53,620 nucleotides of DNA from Bacillota bacterium (GCA_023421505.1 JAEZTJ010000006.1:1-53620), one strand, 5' to 3'. Counted from the first letter of the stretch, positions 24,280 through 34,104 are shown. The notes: generated from the letters alone by a model not told the origin. A program made the numbers and translations.

Positions 24280-25176
24280 TTATAATTTTAATACTCTTCT
24301 TAAAAATGCTTCCTCGATCTGATACACTTCCTGCGTCTCAAAATCAGCCAGACTATGCTTTGCACCTTCAATGATATGGTACTCAACTCTGTCAAGCCCT
24401 GCTGCCTTCTTAATTGCTGCTGCCAAAGTCATGCTTTGCAGAATTGGAATGCACTGATCCTTATTGCCATGCAGAAAAAGAAAAGGCGGACATTTTTCAT
24501 TTACGTAAGTATGTGGGTCAGCTATTTTTACAAGCTCAGGGACATCTGCCGGCCTTCTTCTGCCAAACAAAACTCCCTCCATTGAATCTGCTTCCCCTAC
24601 TTCTTTAAAGGTTGGCTCTAGTCCTAAGACATCCAGCTCTTCCTTTAATAAGCCAAGATTACTCGGACAATATACAGCAATAACTGCCTGCACTTCACTG
24701 GACACCTCAGAATATCCCCAAATGTCTTTATCTTCTAAAGCATTGCAGGAGGAGGAAATTGCACAAAGAGCCGCATAATGAGCTCCTGCTGATTCACCCA
24801 TTAATACTACTTTTACAGGATCAATATCAAATTCTGCCGCATGCGCTTTAATATAACGTATTGCAGCTTTTATCTCGTCTACCTGAACGGGGAATTGCTG
24901 TTCATAACTGAGGGAATAATTGATACTGACTACCGCAAAGCCTTTCCTATTTAGATTCAGCGCTGGTTCAAGTTTATAGGAGCTTTTATTACCAAAATAC
25001 CATCCTCCTCCAAAAATATCAATGATAACCGGATAAGGTTTCATCCCTTCATTTGGAAGATAAATATCTAATTGTCTTCTCTCATTTCCCTGTGCATATT
25101 GAATATTTAAAAATTTGTTTTTTATATCCTCCGTCCTTGCCGGAATATGGACTCTTTTATCTTCAATAAATTTCAT
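24280..25176 (-). CDS. Alpha/beta-hydrolase esterase
   Basis: A serine esterase of about 298 residues in the hormone-sensitive-lipase/acetyl-esterase group. It shows the oxyanion motif IFGGGWYFGN, the nucleophile elbow MGESAGAHYA, Asp in LHGNKDQCIP and His in EGAKHSL. The ATG at 25176 has GGAGGTTATTACA before it and begins MKFIEDKRVHIPAR; longer readings start at weak codons. There is no signal peptide. In this locus it probably removes acetyl (or feruloyl) groups from imported xylo-oligosaccharides. It lies 22 bp after the serine hydrolase gene, in the same orientation. Confidence 0.85.
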   Translation of the reverse strand: MKFIEDKRVHIPARTEDIKNKFLNIQYAQGNERRQLDIYLPNEGMKPYPVIIDIFGGGWYFGNKSSYKLEPALNLNRKGFAVVSINYSLSYEQQFPVQVDEIKAAIRYIKAHAAEFDIDPVKVVLMGESAGAHYAALCAISSSCNALEDKDIWGYSEVSSEVQAVIAVYCPSNLGLLKEELDVLGLEPTFKEVGEADSMEGVLFGRRRPADVPELVKIADPHTYVNEKCPPFLFLHGNKDQCIPILQSMTLAAAIKKAAGLDRVEYHIIEGAKHSLADFETQEVYQIEEAFLRRVLKL

Positions 25177-25198
25177 TGTAATAACCTCCGTCACCAAA

Positions 25199-26407
25199 CT
25201 ACCAGTCAGATAATAATTCGCTATAGATTACATTCAGTAACTTTCTTGTTAATGGAGTCGTTCCTGCATTCTTTTTCTGCATAGCAAATAATACCGTAAG
25301 CTTTGCTGTGGGTATATTGGCAAAATAAGTTCCAACCCACCCAGACCAGCCATACTCACCTTCTTTACTGCTTGTTAAACACATTCCCGAATGTTTACAT
25401 ATACGCATCAGACTGCCATAAGTATAGCCGGCCAAATGCTCCCATTCCTTCCACATAGAAGCCTGCTGCCAGGGAAGAAGTTCAGCTGTAGTTAAGAATT
25501 CTACTGTTTTGGGCGAAAGAATTCGTTCCTTATGAGAGCTCCCGTGATTTAATAGCATTGCAGCAAATTTAGCGTAATCCTCTATCGTTGATACCAGTCC
25601 GGCCCCACCGGATTCAAACGCCGGAGCACTGTCTAAAGAATATCTAATTCCTAGATAATTCGTTTTAATTTCGCGTAAGCCTGTGTCACACTCTTCGTAT
25701 ACCTTTGCCAGCCTGCTTTGTTTATCAGCGGGAACAAAGAATCCCGTGTCCTTCATTCCAAGCGGCTCAAATAACATTTTGTTTAAAAACGCACCATATT
25801 TTAATCCTGTAACAACTTCAACAATTGCACCAAGAATATCAGCTGATGTTCCATACTGCCACATTTCACCCGGTTGGAAGCTCAAGCTGCACTTGCCCAG
25901 CTGATTTGCTATCCCCAGTGTAGTCATAGGATTATTTCCATAAAGTCTTTGATCTATCTCACCAAATACTGCCGCTACTTCCTCACCTGCCTTATTAGGG
26001 TAGTCTCCATAAGGCATTCCGGAGGTCATTGATAATAAGTCTTTAATTGTTACCTCACGTTTTACTGGAATCTTATCCCTTCCTAAAGCAACTGTTTGAT
26101 TTTTAAATCCATGAAGGTATTTAGATATAGGATCAAACAAATCGATAACGCCACGTTCCATCAATATCATAACCGCTACAGCTGTAATTGGCTTTGATAA
26201 TGAATATAGACGGTAGATTGTCCCTCTTTGCATCGGAATTTTATTATCGATATCAGCATATCCAGCGCTGCAAAATGCGACCTCTCTTCCATCCTGCATA
26301 ATCAATAAGCTTGCACCTGGTATAAATTTATCCTCTACCGCCTGCTTTAATAATTTATCCAATCTCATTTGAAGATCCTTTATCCTACTGATATTAGTTA
26401 TTTCCAT
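25199..26407 (-). CDS. Beta-lactamase-family serine hydrolase
   Basis: A 402-residue protein of the class C beta-lactamase/EstB/DD-peptidase superfamily. The nucleophile motif S-x-x-K is SLSK (Ser69, Lys72) in IYRLYSLSKPITAV, and the second motif is the Tyr in WQYGTSADILG. No signal peptide is visible, which argues for a cytoplasmic esterase rather than a cell-wall enzyme. Homologues near xylan genes are often annotated as esterases with unknown substrates. It is coupled with the downstream alpha/beta-hydrolase gene, so the pair may de-esterify xylo-oligosaccharides. Confidence 0.82.
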   Translation of the reverse strand: MEITNISRIKDLQMRLDKLLKQAVEDKFIPGASLLIMQDGREVAFCSAGYADIDNKIPMQRGTIYRLYSLSKPITAVAVMILMERGVIDLFDPISKYLHGFKNQTVALGRDKIPVKREVTIKDLLSMTSGMPYGDYPNKAGEEVAAVFGEIDQRLYGNNPMTTLGIANQLGKCSLSFQPGEMWQYGTSADILGAIVEVVTGLKYGAFLNKMLFEPLGMKDTGFFVPADKQSRLAKVYEECDTGLREIKTNYLGIRYSLDSAPAFESGGAGLVSTIEDYAKFAAMLLNHGSSHKERILSPKTVEFLTTAELLPWQQASMWKEWEHLAGYTYGSLMRICKHSGMCLTSSKEGEYGWSGWVGTYFANIPTAKLTVLFAMQKKNAGTTPLTRKLLNVIYSELLSDW

Positions 26408-26627
26408 GATTTATCATAACATCCCATTTCTTTTTAATAATCTGAATATTAAGAAATTATATCATAAGAAAAATCAACATAATATATCTATTCCTAATAA
26501 GACTAAAAATGAAGAACTTTAATAAATATAATACCTATTAGCATGTTTCAATTAATTTGCTCGGATTATGATTTGATTTTACTATAATTAGTGTTTGCGC
26601 AAAATGACGAAGCTATATTGTGAAAAT

Positions 26628-26671
26628 TTAATATGGGCAGAGCCGGATTAAACGGCTGCTGCCCATATTAA
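26628..26671. terminator. Long bidirectional hairpin
   Basis: TTAATATGGGCAGAGCCG and CGGCTGCTGCCCATATTAA pair over their full length with one bulged G. It sits just past the 3' end of the RodA-like gene (minus strand) and upstream of the serine hydrolase, so it probably terminates the former. Confidence 0.75.
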
Positions 26672-26695
26672 TATTCAAACAAATTATTACAATTA

Positions 26696-27862
26696 TTAGT
26701 TGGTTGATGTTGAAAAGTTTAAGTTTAAGTTTTTGTTCTTTTGCCGGATCCCAATATTTAAAACCAGCCCAATTGCTGACATTGAACTGATTAATGAGGT
26801 AATTCCATAACTAATAAAGGGTAATGGAAGACCTGTATTTGGTAAAAGATTTGTTGCTACACCAATATTTACAAAAATCTGAAACATAAAATAAGCTGCA
26901 ACACCAATACATATTAACTTACCGGTATAATCTGAAGCACGTGATATTAATAACGACCTGATAATTAATACTGCATAAAGCACAATTATAAAAAAGCTTC
27001 CTATAAAACCAAACTCCTCACCAACGATAGCAAAAACAAAATCACTTTCTTTTGCGTATATCCTACTATATTCTCTCTCATCACCGCCATCTGCCGATAT
27101 CAATCTTCCCTGAAGGCCGCCTGAACCTAACGCCTTTAAAGACTGCATTTGCTGATAGTCCCCTGATAAGCCGTCCTTTTCGTCGTCTGATAAATGAAAT
27201 AATACTCTGTTTACCTGATATTGTTCTATAAAAGGAATATCAATTTTAAATAAAGCAACTCCGATAAAGATACATACTACGAATGGTATTAATAATGCAA
27301 GAACTGTACCTATTACCTTATAACTAATACCTGAGGAAAATATAATTAAACAAAATATAAACAACATAGCTAAACTCGAACTTAAATGGGGTTCTAACAG
27401 AATCAAAAATGTTGGTAGGGCTGCTACAGCAATAAGAATAATGAATACAAATAACTTATTTAATTTACTTTTGAAATGATTACATAAGTATGCTAAAAAC
27501 AGTATCAGTGCTATTTTTGCCAATTCAGAGGGCTGAAACGGTATACCTAATATCATGATCCATCTTTTTACATTATTCAAATTCGTACCTACTACTAAGG
27601 TTAATGTTAATATGCAAACCATCACAATATAAAAGACTGAGGATAATGTACTGATTATATGATAATCTATAAAAAGAATTACCATTATGAGCATAAAGCC
27701 GATCAACAAGCCTGCCAATTGCTTTATAAATATATTATTTTGTTCCTCACTTAATTTAAAAGCTTGTCTAGTACAAAATAATCCGACACCTATTAAAATA
27801 GACATAGCTATAATTATCACAAAATCCAGTTTTTTAAAGTACACCTTAATTATTTCTTTCAC
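26696..27862 (-). CDS. FtsW/RodA/SpoVE family glycosyltransferase
   Basis: A 388-residue SEDS protein with about ten membrane spans. Conserved SEDS positions are visible in PFQPSELAKIALILFLAYL, EPHLSSSLAMLFIF, KESDFVFAIVGEEFGFIGSF (including the functional Asp) and NTGLPLPFISYG near the C-terminus. These proteins polymerise lipid II during cell-wall growth, with a partner penicillin-binding protein. RodA is the closest type by feel, but SpoVE/FtsW cannot be excluded. No cell-wall partner gene is nearby, so it is an isolated paralogue inside a sugar-utilisation locus. Confidence 0.85.
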   Translation of the reverse strand: MKEIIKVYFKKLDFVIIIAMSILIGVGLFCTRQAFKLSEEQNNIFIKQLAGLLIGFMLIMVILFIDYHIISTLSSVFYIVMVCILTLTLVVGTNLNNVKRWIMILGIPFQPSELAKIALILFLAYLCNHFKSKLNKLFVFIILIAVAALPTFLILLEPHLSSSLAMLFIFCLIIFSSGISYKVIGTVLALLIPFVVCIFIGVALFKIDIPFIEQYQVNRVLFHLSDDEKDGLSGDYQQMQSLKALGSGGLQGRLISADGGDEREYSRIYAKESDFVFAIVGEEFGFIGSFFIIVLYAVLIIRSLLISRASDYTGKLICIGVAAYFMFQIFVNIGVATNLLPNTGLPLPFISYGITSLISSMSAIGLVLNIGIRQKNKNLNLNFSTSTN

Positions 27863-28270
27863 AACATGTTCTTCCTTTCAATATACCGTTTCATTAAGGT
27901 TAAGTTTTCCGCAGTTTACTCAAAAAAATTATAATACGTCTATTATATTCTAGAAAATGGCAACAAACAAGTTATTTACAGAATAAAAAATGGGTGCGTC
28001 GTAAAACATCCATTTGTTGAGTAATATTCGAACAAATAGATGTGTTTGTTATTATATATTCCGTTTACAGTAACCTCGGATTATACTTAATTATAAACAA
28101 TAGACAATGGCAGTGCTTACCATATTATGTTATAATGGTTTTAATTGGTACAGTTAACTTTATCTGTAGAAGCATCAGCAGTATCCCCTGCGGAAGAGGT
28201 TGAAGTAAAAAGTTATTTACTTAGCATCATTCAATTCAATCAAATTAAATTAAATTACTGGAGGAGAAAT
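27863..28270. other. Intergenic region with imperfect hairpin
   Basis: Between divergent rodA-like and chemoreceptor genes. CATCCATTTGTT (28007-28018) and AACAAATAGATG (28031-28042) pair with one mismatch, but only a weak T tract follows. An open frame upstream of the chemoreceptor start (from 28145) lacks a ribosome site and is not counted as coding. Confidence 0.4.
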
Positions 28271-29461
28271 ATGAAAAGAACAGGAGACAACATATTTAGC
28301 AAAATAATACCTACTATGAAAAAGACTTTTAAGGAGAAACGATTCAAAGATACGAAAATTGTAAATGTGGCTGATATAAAAAAGACAAAGGCAAGAGACG
28401 AGAAATTTGATGATAATGAAACGAAAGTGAGCTTTTTTTCGACAATTAAGTTTAAATTAATAGCTTCCTTTATGGTTCCTATTATCTTTATCCTCCTATT
28501 GGGAAGCATATCCTTTTTAAAAGCTTCAGAAGTTATTGAGAGTAAATACGAGAAGGCATCAGTAGATATCATTAATATGGCAGGCGAATGTATGGAGTTT
28601 GGTTTTAAATCTGTCCAGGCAAGCGCGATACTGTATGCGAATGATAGTTTAATACAAAGGTATTCTCTAAGCTACAATGATAAGATAAAAGCATTTGTAT
28701 ATGCAGATTCCATTGGTAATATCTTATGTTCTAAGAAGGCAGCGGATGAACTCATCAAAAATATTTATTTAGTAAATGAAAATGTTCATCCTATTTCAAC
28801 CGGCGAAGGTATTGATAGTGGACTTTTTAAAAGCTTAAAGAAAACAGATTTATGCAAAATCCTGGATAATAATGAAACTGAAAATGTATGGGATGGCGAA
28901 GATGCGTTTCTTGATAAACAGTTGAAAACTAGTGCAGATGATTATTCCATGAGACTTATTAAAAAAGTTACCAGTGTTAATGCATTCCTGATTATCGATG
29001 TTAAGGCAGACGTTGTGAAAAATATTCTTTCTGATTTGAAATTTGACAAAACCGGTTTTCTAGGATTGGTAACCCCGGATGGAAAAGAGCTTATTGATGA
29101 TTCGTTTAAGCAAAAGGATCCTAGTATTGATATGGAAGCACTCAAATCAGAAAAGATCTTCGTAAACCAAGCTTTCTATAAGGAAGCAATGGCAGGGAAA
29201 GAAGTAAGTGGTTCAAAATATGTTGACTATAAGGGCGCTACCTACTTATTCCTGTATTCTAAAGTCAGCGCCACTGGAGCAACTCTCTGTGCTTTAATAT
29301 CAAAATCCACTATTGCTGCCCAAGCGGATAGTATTAAGAATGCTATCATTATTATTGTTACTATAGCATGTATTGTAACTATATTAATTGTAACAATGTT
29401 GTCTTCTGGAATTGTTAAAACAATTAATGGGCATAAAAAGGGACCCTTGCTTCATAGCTAA
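28271..29461 (+). pseudogene. Chemoreceptor lacking its signalling domain
   Basis: About 396 residues. A cytoplasmic N-terminus is followed by TM1 (FKLIASFMVPIIFILLLGSI), a roughly 240-residue extracytoplasmic ligand-binding domain of dCache type (LIKKVTSVNAFLIIDVKADV, GLVTPDGKEL) and TM2 (NAIIIIVTIACIVTILIVTM). Right after TM2 the HAMP start GIVKTING is replaced by HKKGPLLHS and a stop. The HAMP and methyl-accepting domains, some 300 residues, are absent. The ATG at 28271 has GGAGGAGAAAT before it. Either it is a 3'-truncated chemoreceptor or a stand-alone membrane sensor; truncation is more likely. Confidence 0.75.
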
Positions 29462-29506
29462 TCAGCTATTTTGCAAAAGCCCCAAACAAATTCTAAATAT
29501 TGACTT

Positions 29507-29540
29507 AATGATCTGGATCAAAGAATGATCTGGATCAAAG
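29507..29540. repeat. 17-bp tandem duplication
   Basis: AATGATCTGGATCAAAG occurs twice in a row with no mismatch, just downstream of the truncated chemoreceptor and before the exporter permease stop. It may mark slippage or end-joining at the deletion boundary. Confidence 0.85.
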
Positions 29541-29561
29541 ATAAATTTCATATCCTGCCTT

Positions 29562-30305
29562 TTATTCCCACTTAAAGGCCTTTAACGAAACAGCTACACA
29601 AATAACGGCAAGAACTACCATCACTATTATAGATATTAGAGTATTTTCAAGAGGCATACCAAGTGAAGCTGCTTTCAGCATTTTTATGCCCTGCGTCAAA
29701 GGCAGGATGTTACTAACCTTTTGTAACGATTCGGGCATTACCTCATAGGGTAACGTAGCTCCAGAAAAAATAAGCATAGGGAAATATAAAATACTGGCGA
29801 TTACGCTGGCTTTTTTACTGTTTTTTGCAATTCCGCCGACCATCACACCAATACTAAGCATAGAGATCAGCACCAAAAGCCAACCGCCAAAAAAGCTGAT
29901 CAATGAGCCATGCATTCTAAATCCCAGGAACAGTTTTGCCACTATCCATAGTATAAGTAATGAAAAAGCAGAATACAGTGTATATATGACAACTTGCACG
30001 AGTAAAATCATAGCGGGGCTGACCGGGGTAACTTGTAAACGTTTTAAAATCTTACGCTCCCGGTAGTCAGACACCAGGATGGGTAATCCCATTACACCAC
30101 CAGCACAGATAGAAATGGAAGCAAGTGCCCCAAAGGATTGTTCCAAAAAGGTATATTCAGCACCATCAAAAGCTGGTTTTTTACCGTATATAATACCAAG
30201 AATGATCATAACCACAAGTGGCATAATAATCGCAAATATAACCATATTCATGTCACGAATATTGAGCTTTGTTTCAATTTTAAGCATTTTCGTAAAAGTT
30301 TTCAT
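29562..30305 (-). CDS. ABC-2 type exporter permease
   Basis: A 247-residue integral membrane protein of the ABC-2 class (drug/antibiotic exporters). It has about six hydrophobic spans, the family loop SDYRERKILKRLQVTPVSPA before TM3, and FPMLIFSGATLPYEVMPESL in the re-entrant region. The start at 30305 is chosen because GAGGAGGGTAATATAT precedes it; a longer reading to 30416 lies inside the ATPase gene. It overlaps the ATPase gene by 26 bp. Together they export a hydrophobic compound, probably under control of the AraC-GyrI regulator encoded upstream. Confidence 0.88.
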   Translation of the reverse strand: MKTFTKMLKIETKLNIRDMNMVIFAIIMPLVVMIILGIIYGKKPAFDGAEYTFLEQSFGALASISICAGGVMGLPILVSDYRERKILKRLQVTPVSPAMILLVQVVIYTLYSAFSLLILWIVAKLFLGFRMHGSLISFFGGWLLVLISMLSIGVMVGGIAKNSKKASVIASILYFPMLIFSGATLPYEVMPESLQKVSNILPLTQGIKMLKAASLGMPLENTLISIIVMVVLAVICVAVSLKAFKWE

Positions 30306-31029
30306 ATATATTACCCTCCTCTTCATCTGCATACCAAAGATATGTGTCTTCAAACTTATCATAAGGACTGTTAGCAATTGCCTCGGCAACAGTTCCATAA
30401 AACACAGCCTCGCCATGCTTTAAAATACAGATTTCATCACAAAGCACTTCAACCTCATCCATAAAATGAGAGGTCAGAAAAATTGTTAGTCCTTTCGACT
30501 TCAAACCCTCAAGAATTTTCCAAACATCTCGTCTGGCTTTTGCATCCAGCCCTGTAGTCAGCTCATCTAAGAAGACTACCTGAGGATCCGGTATCAACGC
30601 TAGCACGATAAACAGTCTCTGCTTTTGCCCACCGGAAAGTTCTTTAACAGCACTTTTAATTTTTTTTTGAATACCAAATTGCGTTAGCAGCAAACGCCAA
30701 TCTGCGGTATTCTGATACAAAGATGCTGTTTCTTCACAAAGCTCACCCACAGTAATTTCGTTCTGGTAATTCGCTTCCTGAAATTGGACACCCACCTTTT
30801 GGAACAATTTTTTCCGATCTGTTTTCGGATTCATACCGATGACAGACACAGTACCACTATCCGGTTTTTTTGTTCCCAGGATACATTCAATACTGGTGCT
30901 TTTGCCTGCACCATTCGCACCCAACAGCCCAAATACTTTTCCTTGCTCAACTGAAAAGCTTAGGTTTTTAACCGCAAGAACTCCATTATAAGATTTTGTT
31001 AACTTCTCAACCCTTATTGCTTCTACCAT
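30280..31029 (-). CDS. ABC transporter ATP-binding protein
   Basis: A 249-residue ATPase of the drug-resistance (CcmA/DrrA-like) group. Walker A is GANGAGKST, the Q loop lies in VGVQFQEANYQ, the signature is LSGGQKQRL, Walker B is VVFLDELTTGLD and the H-loop His lies in LTSHFMDEVE. The Walker B Glu is followed by Leu rather than the commoner Pro, still compatible with activity. It powers the ABC-2 permease whose gene it overlaps. It is not the CUT1 sugar-transporter ATPase type (no MalK C-terminal domain). Confidence 0.92.
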   Translation of the reverse strand: MVEAIRVEKLTKSYNGVLAVKNLSFSVEQGKVFGLLGANGAGKSTSIECILGTKKPDSGTVSVIGMNPKTDRKKLFQKVGVQFQEANYQNEITVGELCEETASLYQNTADWRLLLTQFGIQKKIKSAVKELSGGQKQRLFIVLALIPDPQVVFLDELTTGLDAKARRDVWKILEGLKSKGLTIFLTSHFMDEVEVLCDEICILKHGEAVFYGTVAEAIANSPYDKFEDTYLWYADEEEGNIYENFYENA

Positions 31030-31055
31030 ATTTTACTCCATTCCTGCGCTGCTTA

Positions 31056-31114
31056 TTTGGCTCGCTTGCGAGTCAATGCGCATCTCAATGCCAGGATGCC
31101 GCTTTTGGCATCCT
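31056..31114. repeat. Two adjacent inverted repeats
   Basis: TTGGCTCGC/GCGAGTCAA (31056-31075, one mismatch) and AGGATGCC/GGCATCCT (31093-31114, perfect) lie in the 5' region of the exporter operon, between the AraC-GyrI gene and the ATPase. They could act as an attenuator or operator; no long T tract follows. Confidence 0.5.
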
Positions 31115-31197
31115 ATTAACTATTATAGAATAGCACCAACTTAGGGGCTGGTGTTATACTGGAGGGTTAAATTTCTAGCTTTCTTTTCGATAAATGT

Positions 31198-32076
31198 CTA
31201 CCGAACAGCACAAAGCTCGATATACCCTCTAATTCCGATTGGTTCTAATTGAATACGGGGATTGGTATTATCCCATTTATACCCCATTAAGGCAGGATCA
31301 TATTTTTCAATTGCTGTCTGAACTTCCTCAATGGCCTGACAGTAATCCTCTTCTGCAAAAGGTTCACCACGAAACATCAGATATTTTACTGACGGCAGCT
31401 CAATCACATCAAAGCCTTCTGGTATTTCCTCGTCATAATCCATAGCTATCTCCACACCCTGTACATATTCAGAAGTACCTGGTTTTCGGTATTGTAACGG
31501 CAGCCACATACATACGGGCTCACCGCTTATAGACTTCATACTGGTGAGCAGACCCCAGATATCACAGCCCACCTCCTCACAGTAGGCAAAGTAATCTGTT
31601 GCATTAACACCACGTTTGATAATAACTTTTCGGGCCGGTTTTTCAACCTCATGAATATATACGTTTCTATTTTCCAATGTCTTCGACTCCTTTCTAATTT
31701 CTCTGCCCTTTACACTATAGGGAGTGAACAGGTATAAAGGAATTGGTTTCGTTGCATATTCTCTGGGATTGCAGCCATACTCACGGAAGAATGCACGCTG
31801 ATATCCGTCTACACTACCAAACCCGAGGTCATATGCAATATCACCGATTTTACAGTCTTCATCCCGAAGCCGTAAAGCTGATCTAGATAAGCGCAGTCGT
31901 CGGATATAATCAGCTGGTGTTAGATTTGTATACTGCTTGAAAAGACGATAGGAATACCAAGGAGAGAACAAGGATGCTCCGGATAAATCTGCCAATGTAA
32001 TATTATCACTTAAGTGCAAATCAATATAATCCTGCATTCTTTGAACCGCTTCAATTTGTTCCTTCATTTCGATCAC
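31198..32076 (-). CDS. AraC regulator with GyrI-like effector domain
   Basis: A 292-residue Rob-like regulator. Residues about 8-105 form the AraC double helix-turn-helix (YIDLHLSDNITLADLSGASL, FSPWYSYRLFKQYTNLTPAD, DIAYDLGFGSVDGYQRAFFR). Residues about 130-292 are a GyrI-like domain that binds bulky small molecules, ending QLEPIGIRGYIELCAV. This architecture senses drugs or bile-like compounds and switches on efflux pumps. The ABC-2 exporter genes 168 bp downstream in the same orientation are the natural target. Confidence 0.9.
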   Translation of the reverse strand: MIEMKEQIEAVQRMQDYIDLHLSDNITLADLSGASLFSPWYSYRLFKQYTNLTPADYIRRLRLSRSALRLRDEDCKIGDIAYDLGFGSVDGYQRAFFREYGCNPREYATKPIPLYLFTPYSVKGREIRKESKTLENRNVYIHEVEKPARKVIIKRGVNATDYFAYCEEVGCDIWGLLTSMKSISGEPVCMWLPLQYRKPGTSEYVQGVEIAMDYDEEIPEGFDVIELPSVKYLMFRGEPFAEEDYCQAIEEVQTAIEKYDPALMGYKWDNTNPRIQLEPIGIRGYIELCAVR

Positions 32077-32157
32077 CTCCTGTTATACACATAATACCTC
32101 TGTTCGAAAGAATTTTCTCGACTATTTTTGCTATATTGGTAGTAGTTAATCAAAAAA

Positions 32158-32200
32158 GAAAAAGCAATACTGAAACATTACTGTTTAAGCATTGCTTTCT
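32158..32200 (-). terminator. Terminator of the kdgK-GH67-esterase operon
   Basis: On the minus strand, AAAGCAAT/ATTGCTTT arms with an inner AAACA/TGTTT pairing are followed by TTCTTTTTT. It separates the hexuronate operon from the AraC-GyrI gene. Confidence 0.8.
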
Positions 32201-32256
32201 TTATTGCATATGTAAAATTTAAGTGGATATTATCTCTGTATTCTTAGCAAACAAGA

Positions 32257-34104
32257 CTATAGTTCAAGCCTGAAACTGCCGGACGGCAGGCCTGCGTCAT
32301 TGTAAAAATTAATATCTGTCGGGCTATCACACCACGCATATCTTGCGTATTTGGGTTGCTCAATCTGATCAGATAATAGGTACACATACTTGCCTTTTCG
32401 AACTGCTTCTGCTTTATAAAATACACCATCAGACCCAGCAAGCTCAAAATTAGTTAAGCTAACTTCTTTATCTGTATCTTCAAGATGCTGAAAGGAAATT
32501 TTTACTTTAGTTCCCTCTACAACAGCCTTTTTAGGCATCGGTCCACTGAAGGATATTTTTTCATTATAAATTAATGCTCTTGCAGCTTTTGCTAGACGTA
32601 CTCCGAGTTCTTTTTTATTCTGCGGATGCAGATCGTTATACTCACCAATGTCTATGGCTGTAACCATTGCAACATCATATAAAGAAAGACACTGCCTCTG
32701 CTGCTCACGAAGCTCCGGCCAGCCTGAGACATCAACTGTACTCAAGGGCTCTCTGTAATTACATAACTGTACGTAGATAAAGGGAATTTCCCAACCAAAT
32801 AAATCACGCCAATCAGAAACCATAGCTGCAAATTTTTCCGCATAATTCTCAGGTTCACTCGTATTTGCTTCTCCCTGATACCATAAGACACCTTTTACTG
32901 CAATTTTTGAAAGCGGCACCACCACAGTATTATAAAAACAGATGGGAAGGGAAGGAGGAAATAATACCTCCGGTATAGATGTCTCTGCCTTCTTCCCGAT
33001 TTTATAATACCATTCGCCTTCCAAATTAATCGTAATGTCATTATAATGCAAATGATAAGGTCTTCCTTTAATCAAACCCCCATTTTTATTATTGATTACA
33101 ATACGTACCGTAATCAGATTCTTTCCCTGCTTTAAGATGCCTTTCTTTATTTTATATTTTCTGGGAGGATATCGGTACTCTGTTCTGCCAACCTCTTCCT
33201 GATTAACCCAGATTCTATCTGAATCAATGATGGTTCCCATATAAATATAAGCATCATCCTTTACAGGCTCTTCCTCAAGATATACTTCCCGGCATAGATA
33301 AACGGAACCTTGAAATTCTTCTGCATTATAATCAGAAACCAATGCAGGTACCTTATGAGTATTCCAAGTGCTAAAATCTTCTGTTTGGCTAACCTTCTGT
33401 TCCTCTTCCTCAATGCGGTTTAACCATTCCATTGCCGCGTTCTGCTGTTTTTGTATATACTCGTTAAAGTAATCAATATTTTTAAAATCTTCTACCAATT
33501 TTTCATAATCACCAAATCGACTTAATGTCACCGGATTCATCCACGATTCGATAATACAGCCGCCAACGGCAGTTTTAATTAACCCTATCGGAATATGATA
33601 AGACTCTTTCATTTCTTTAGCAAAAAAGAAGCCAGCTGCACTAAATTCCATCAGATCCTCATCTACTGCTTTCTTCCAGGAGTTCGCGTACATATATTTC
33701 TCCGGTTCTTTAAAGTTAAACGTAGCAGGAATATGATATTGTCTTATGGTAGGTTCAGAAGTTTTTTCAATTTCCTTTGCAGAAACATCTAACACTCTGC
33801 GAATAGGCAGCTCCATGTTTGACTGACCGCTTAAGATATAAACGTCACCAAATAGAATATCCTTTATTGTAATTTCGGTACTTCCCTTTACTGTCAGACT
33901 GTACGGACCACCGGCAGCGATCGGAGGTAATTCTACACAAAATTCGTTATTTTCATCTACCTTTGCACTATACTGAGAATCCATGAAACAAACCGTTACT
34001 GAAGCAGCTTCGGTATCAGATCCATAAATATAATTATTTGTATCTCGTTGAAGAACCATTCCATCACACAAGATAGGAGAAAGTGTAAGTCCTTTTGTAC
34101 ACAT
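32257..34104 (-). CDS. SGNH carbohydrate esterase (SASA/CE6-like)
   Basis: A 615-residue esterase of the sialate O-acetylesterase-like SGNH family. The nucleophile block SGQSNMELP (Ser95), the GxWYQGEAN block (GVLWYQGEAN) and the C-terminal DLHPQNK block with the catalytic His are all present. An inserted beta-sandwich (about 270-340) resembles a galactose-binding-like domain. No signal peptide is seen. In a glucuronoxylan locus, acetylxylan or acetyl-xylo-oligosaccharide esterase activity is more plausible than sialate deacetylation. It is the third gene after kdgK and GH67, 40 bp from the GH67 stop. Confidence 0.85.
   Translation of the reverse strand: MCTKGLTLSPILCDGMVLQRDTNNYIYGSDTEAASVTVCFMDSQYSAKVDENNEFCVELPPIAAGGPYSLTVKGSTEITIKDILFGDVYILSGQSNMELPIRRVLDVSAKEIEKTSEPTIRQYHIPATFNFKEPEKYMYANSWKKAVDEDLMEFSAAGFFFAKEMKESYHIPIGLIKTAVGGCIIESWMNPVTLSRFGDYEKLVEDFKNIDYFNEYIQKQQNAAMEWLNRIEEEEQKVSQTEDFSTWNTHKVPALVSDYNAEEFQGSVYLCREVYLEEEPVKDDAYIYMGTIIDSDRIWVNQEEVGRTEYRYPPRKYKIKKGILKQGKNLITVRIVINNKNGGLIKGRPYHLHYNDITINLEGEWYYKIGKKAETSIPEVLFPPSLPICFYNTVVVPLSKIAVKGVLWYQGEANTSEPENYAEKFAAMVSDWRDLFGWEIPFIYVQLCNYREPLSTVDVSGWPELREQQRQCLSLYDVAMVTAIDIGEYNDLHPQNKKELGVRLAKAARALIYNEKISFSGPMPKKAVVEGTKVKISFQHLEDTDKEVSLTNFELAGSDGVFYKAEAVRKGKYVYLLSDQIEQPKYARYAWCDSPTDINFYNDAGLPSGSFRLEL

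Noticed and set aside
28145..28270. Chemoreceptor start at the upstream ATG region
   Set aside because: No ribosome site is present there, and the added 42 residues are unlike a receptor N-terminus; the ATG at 28271 has a strong site.
30280..31029. The ABC ATPase as the missing sugar-transporter ATPase
   Set aside because: It is 249 residues without the MalK regulatory domain and overlaps an ABC-2 exporter permease gene.
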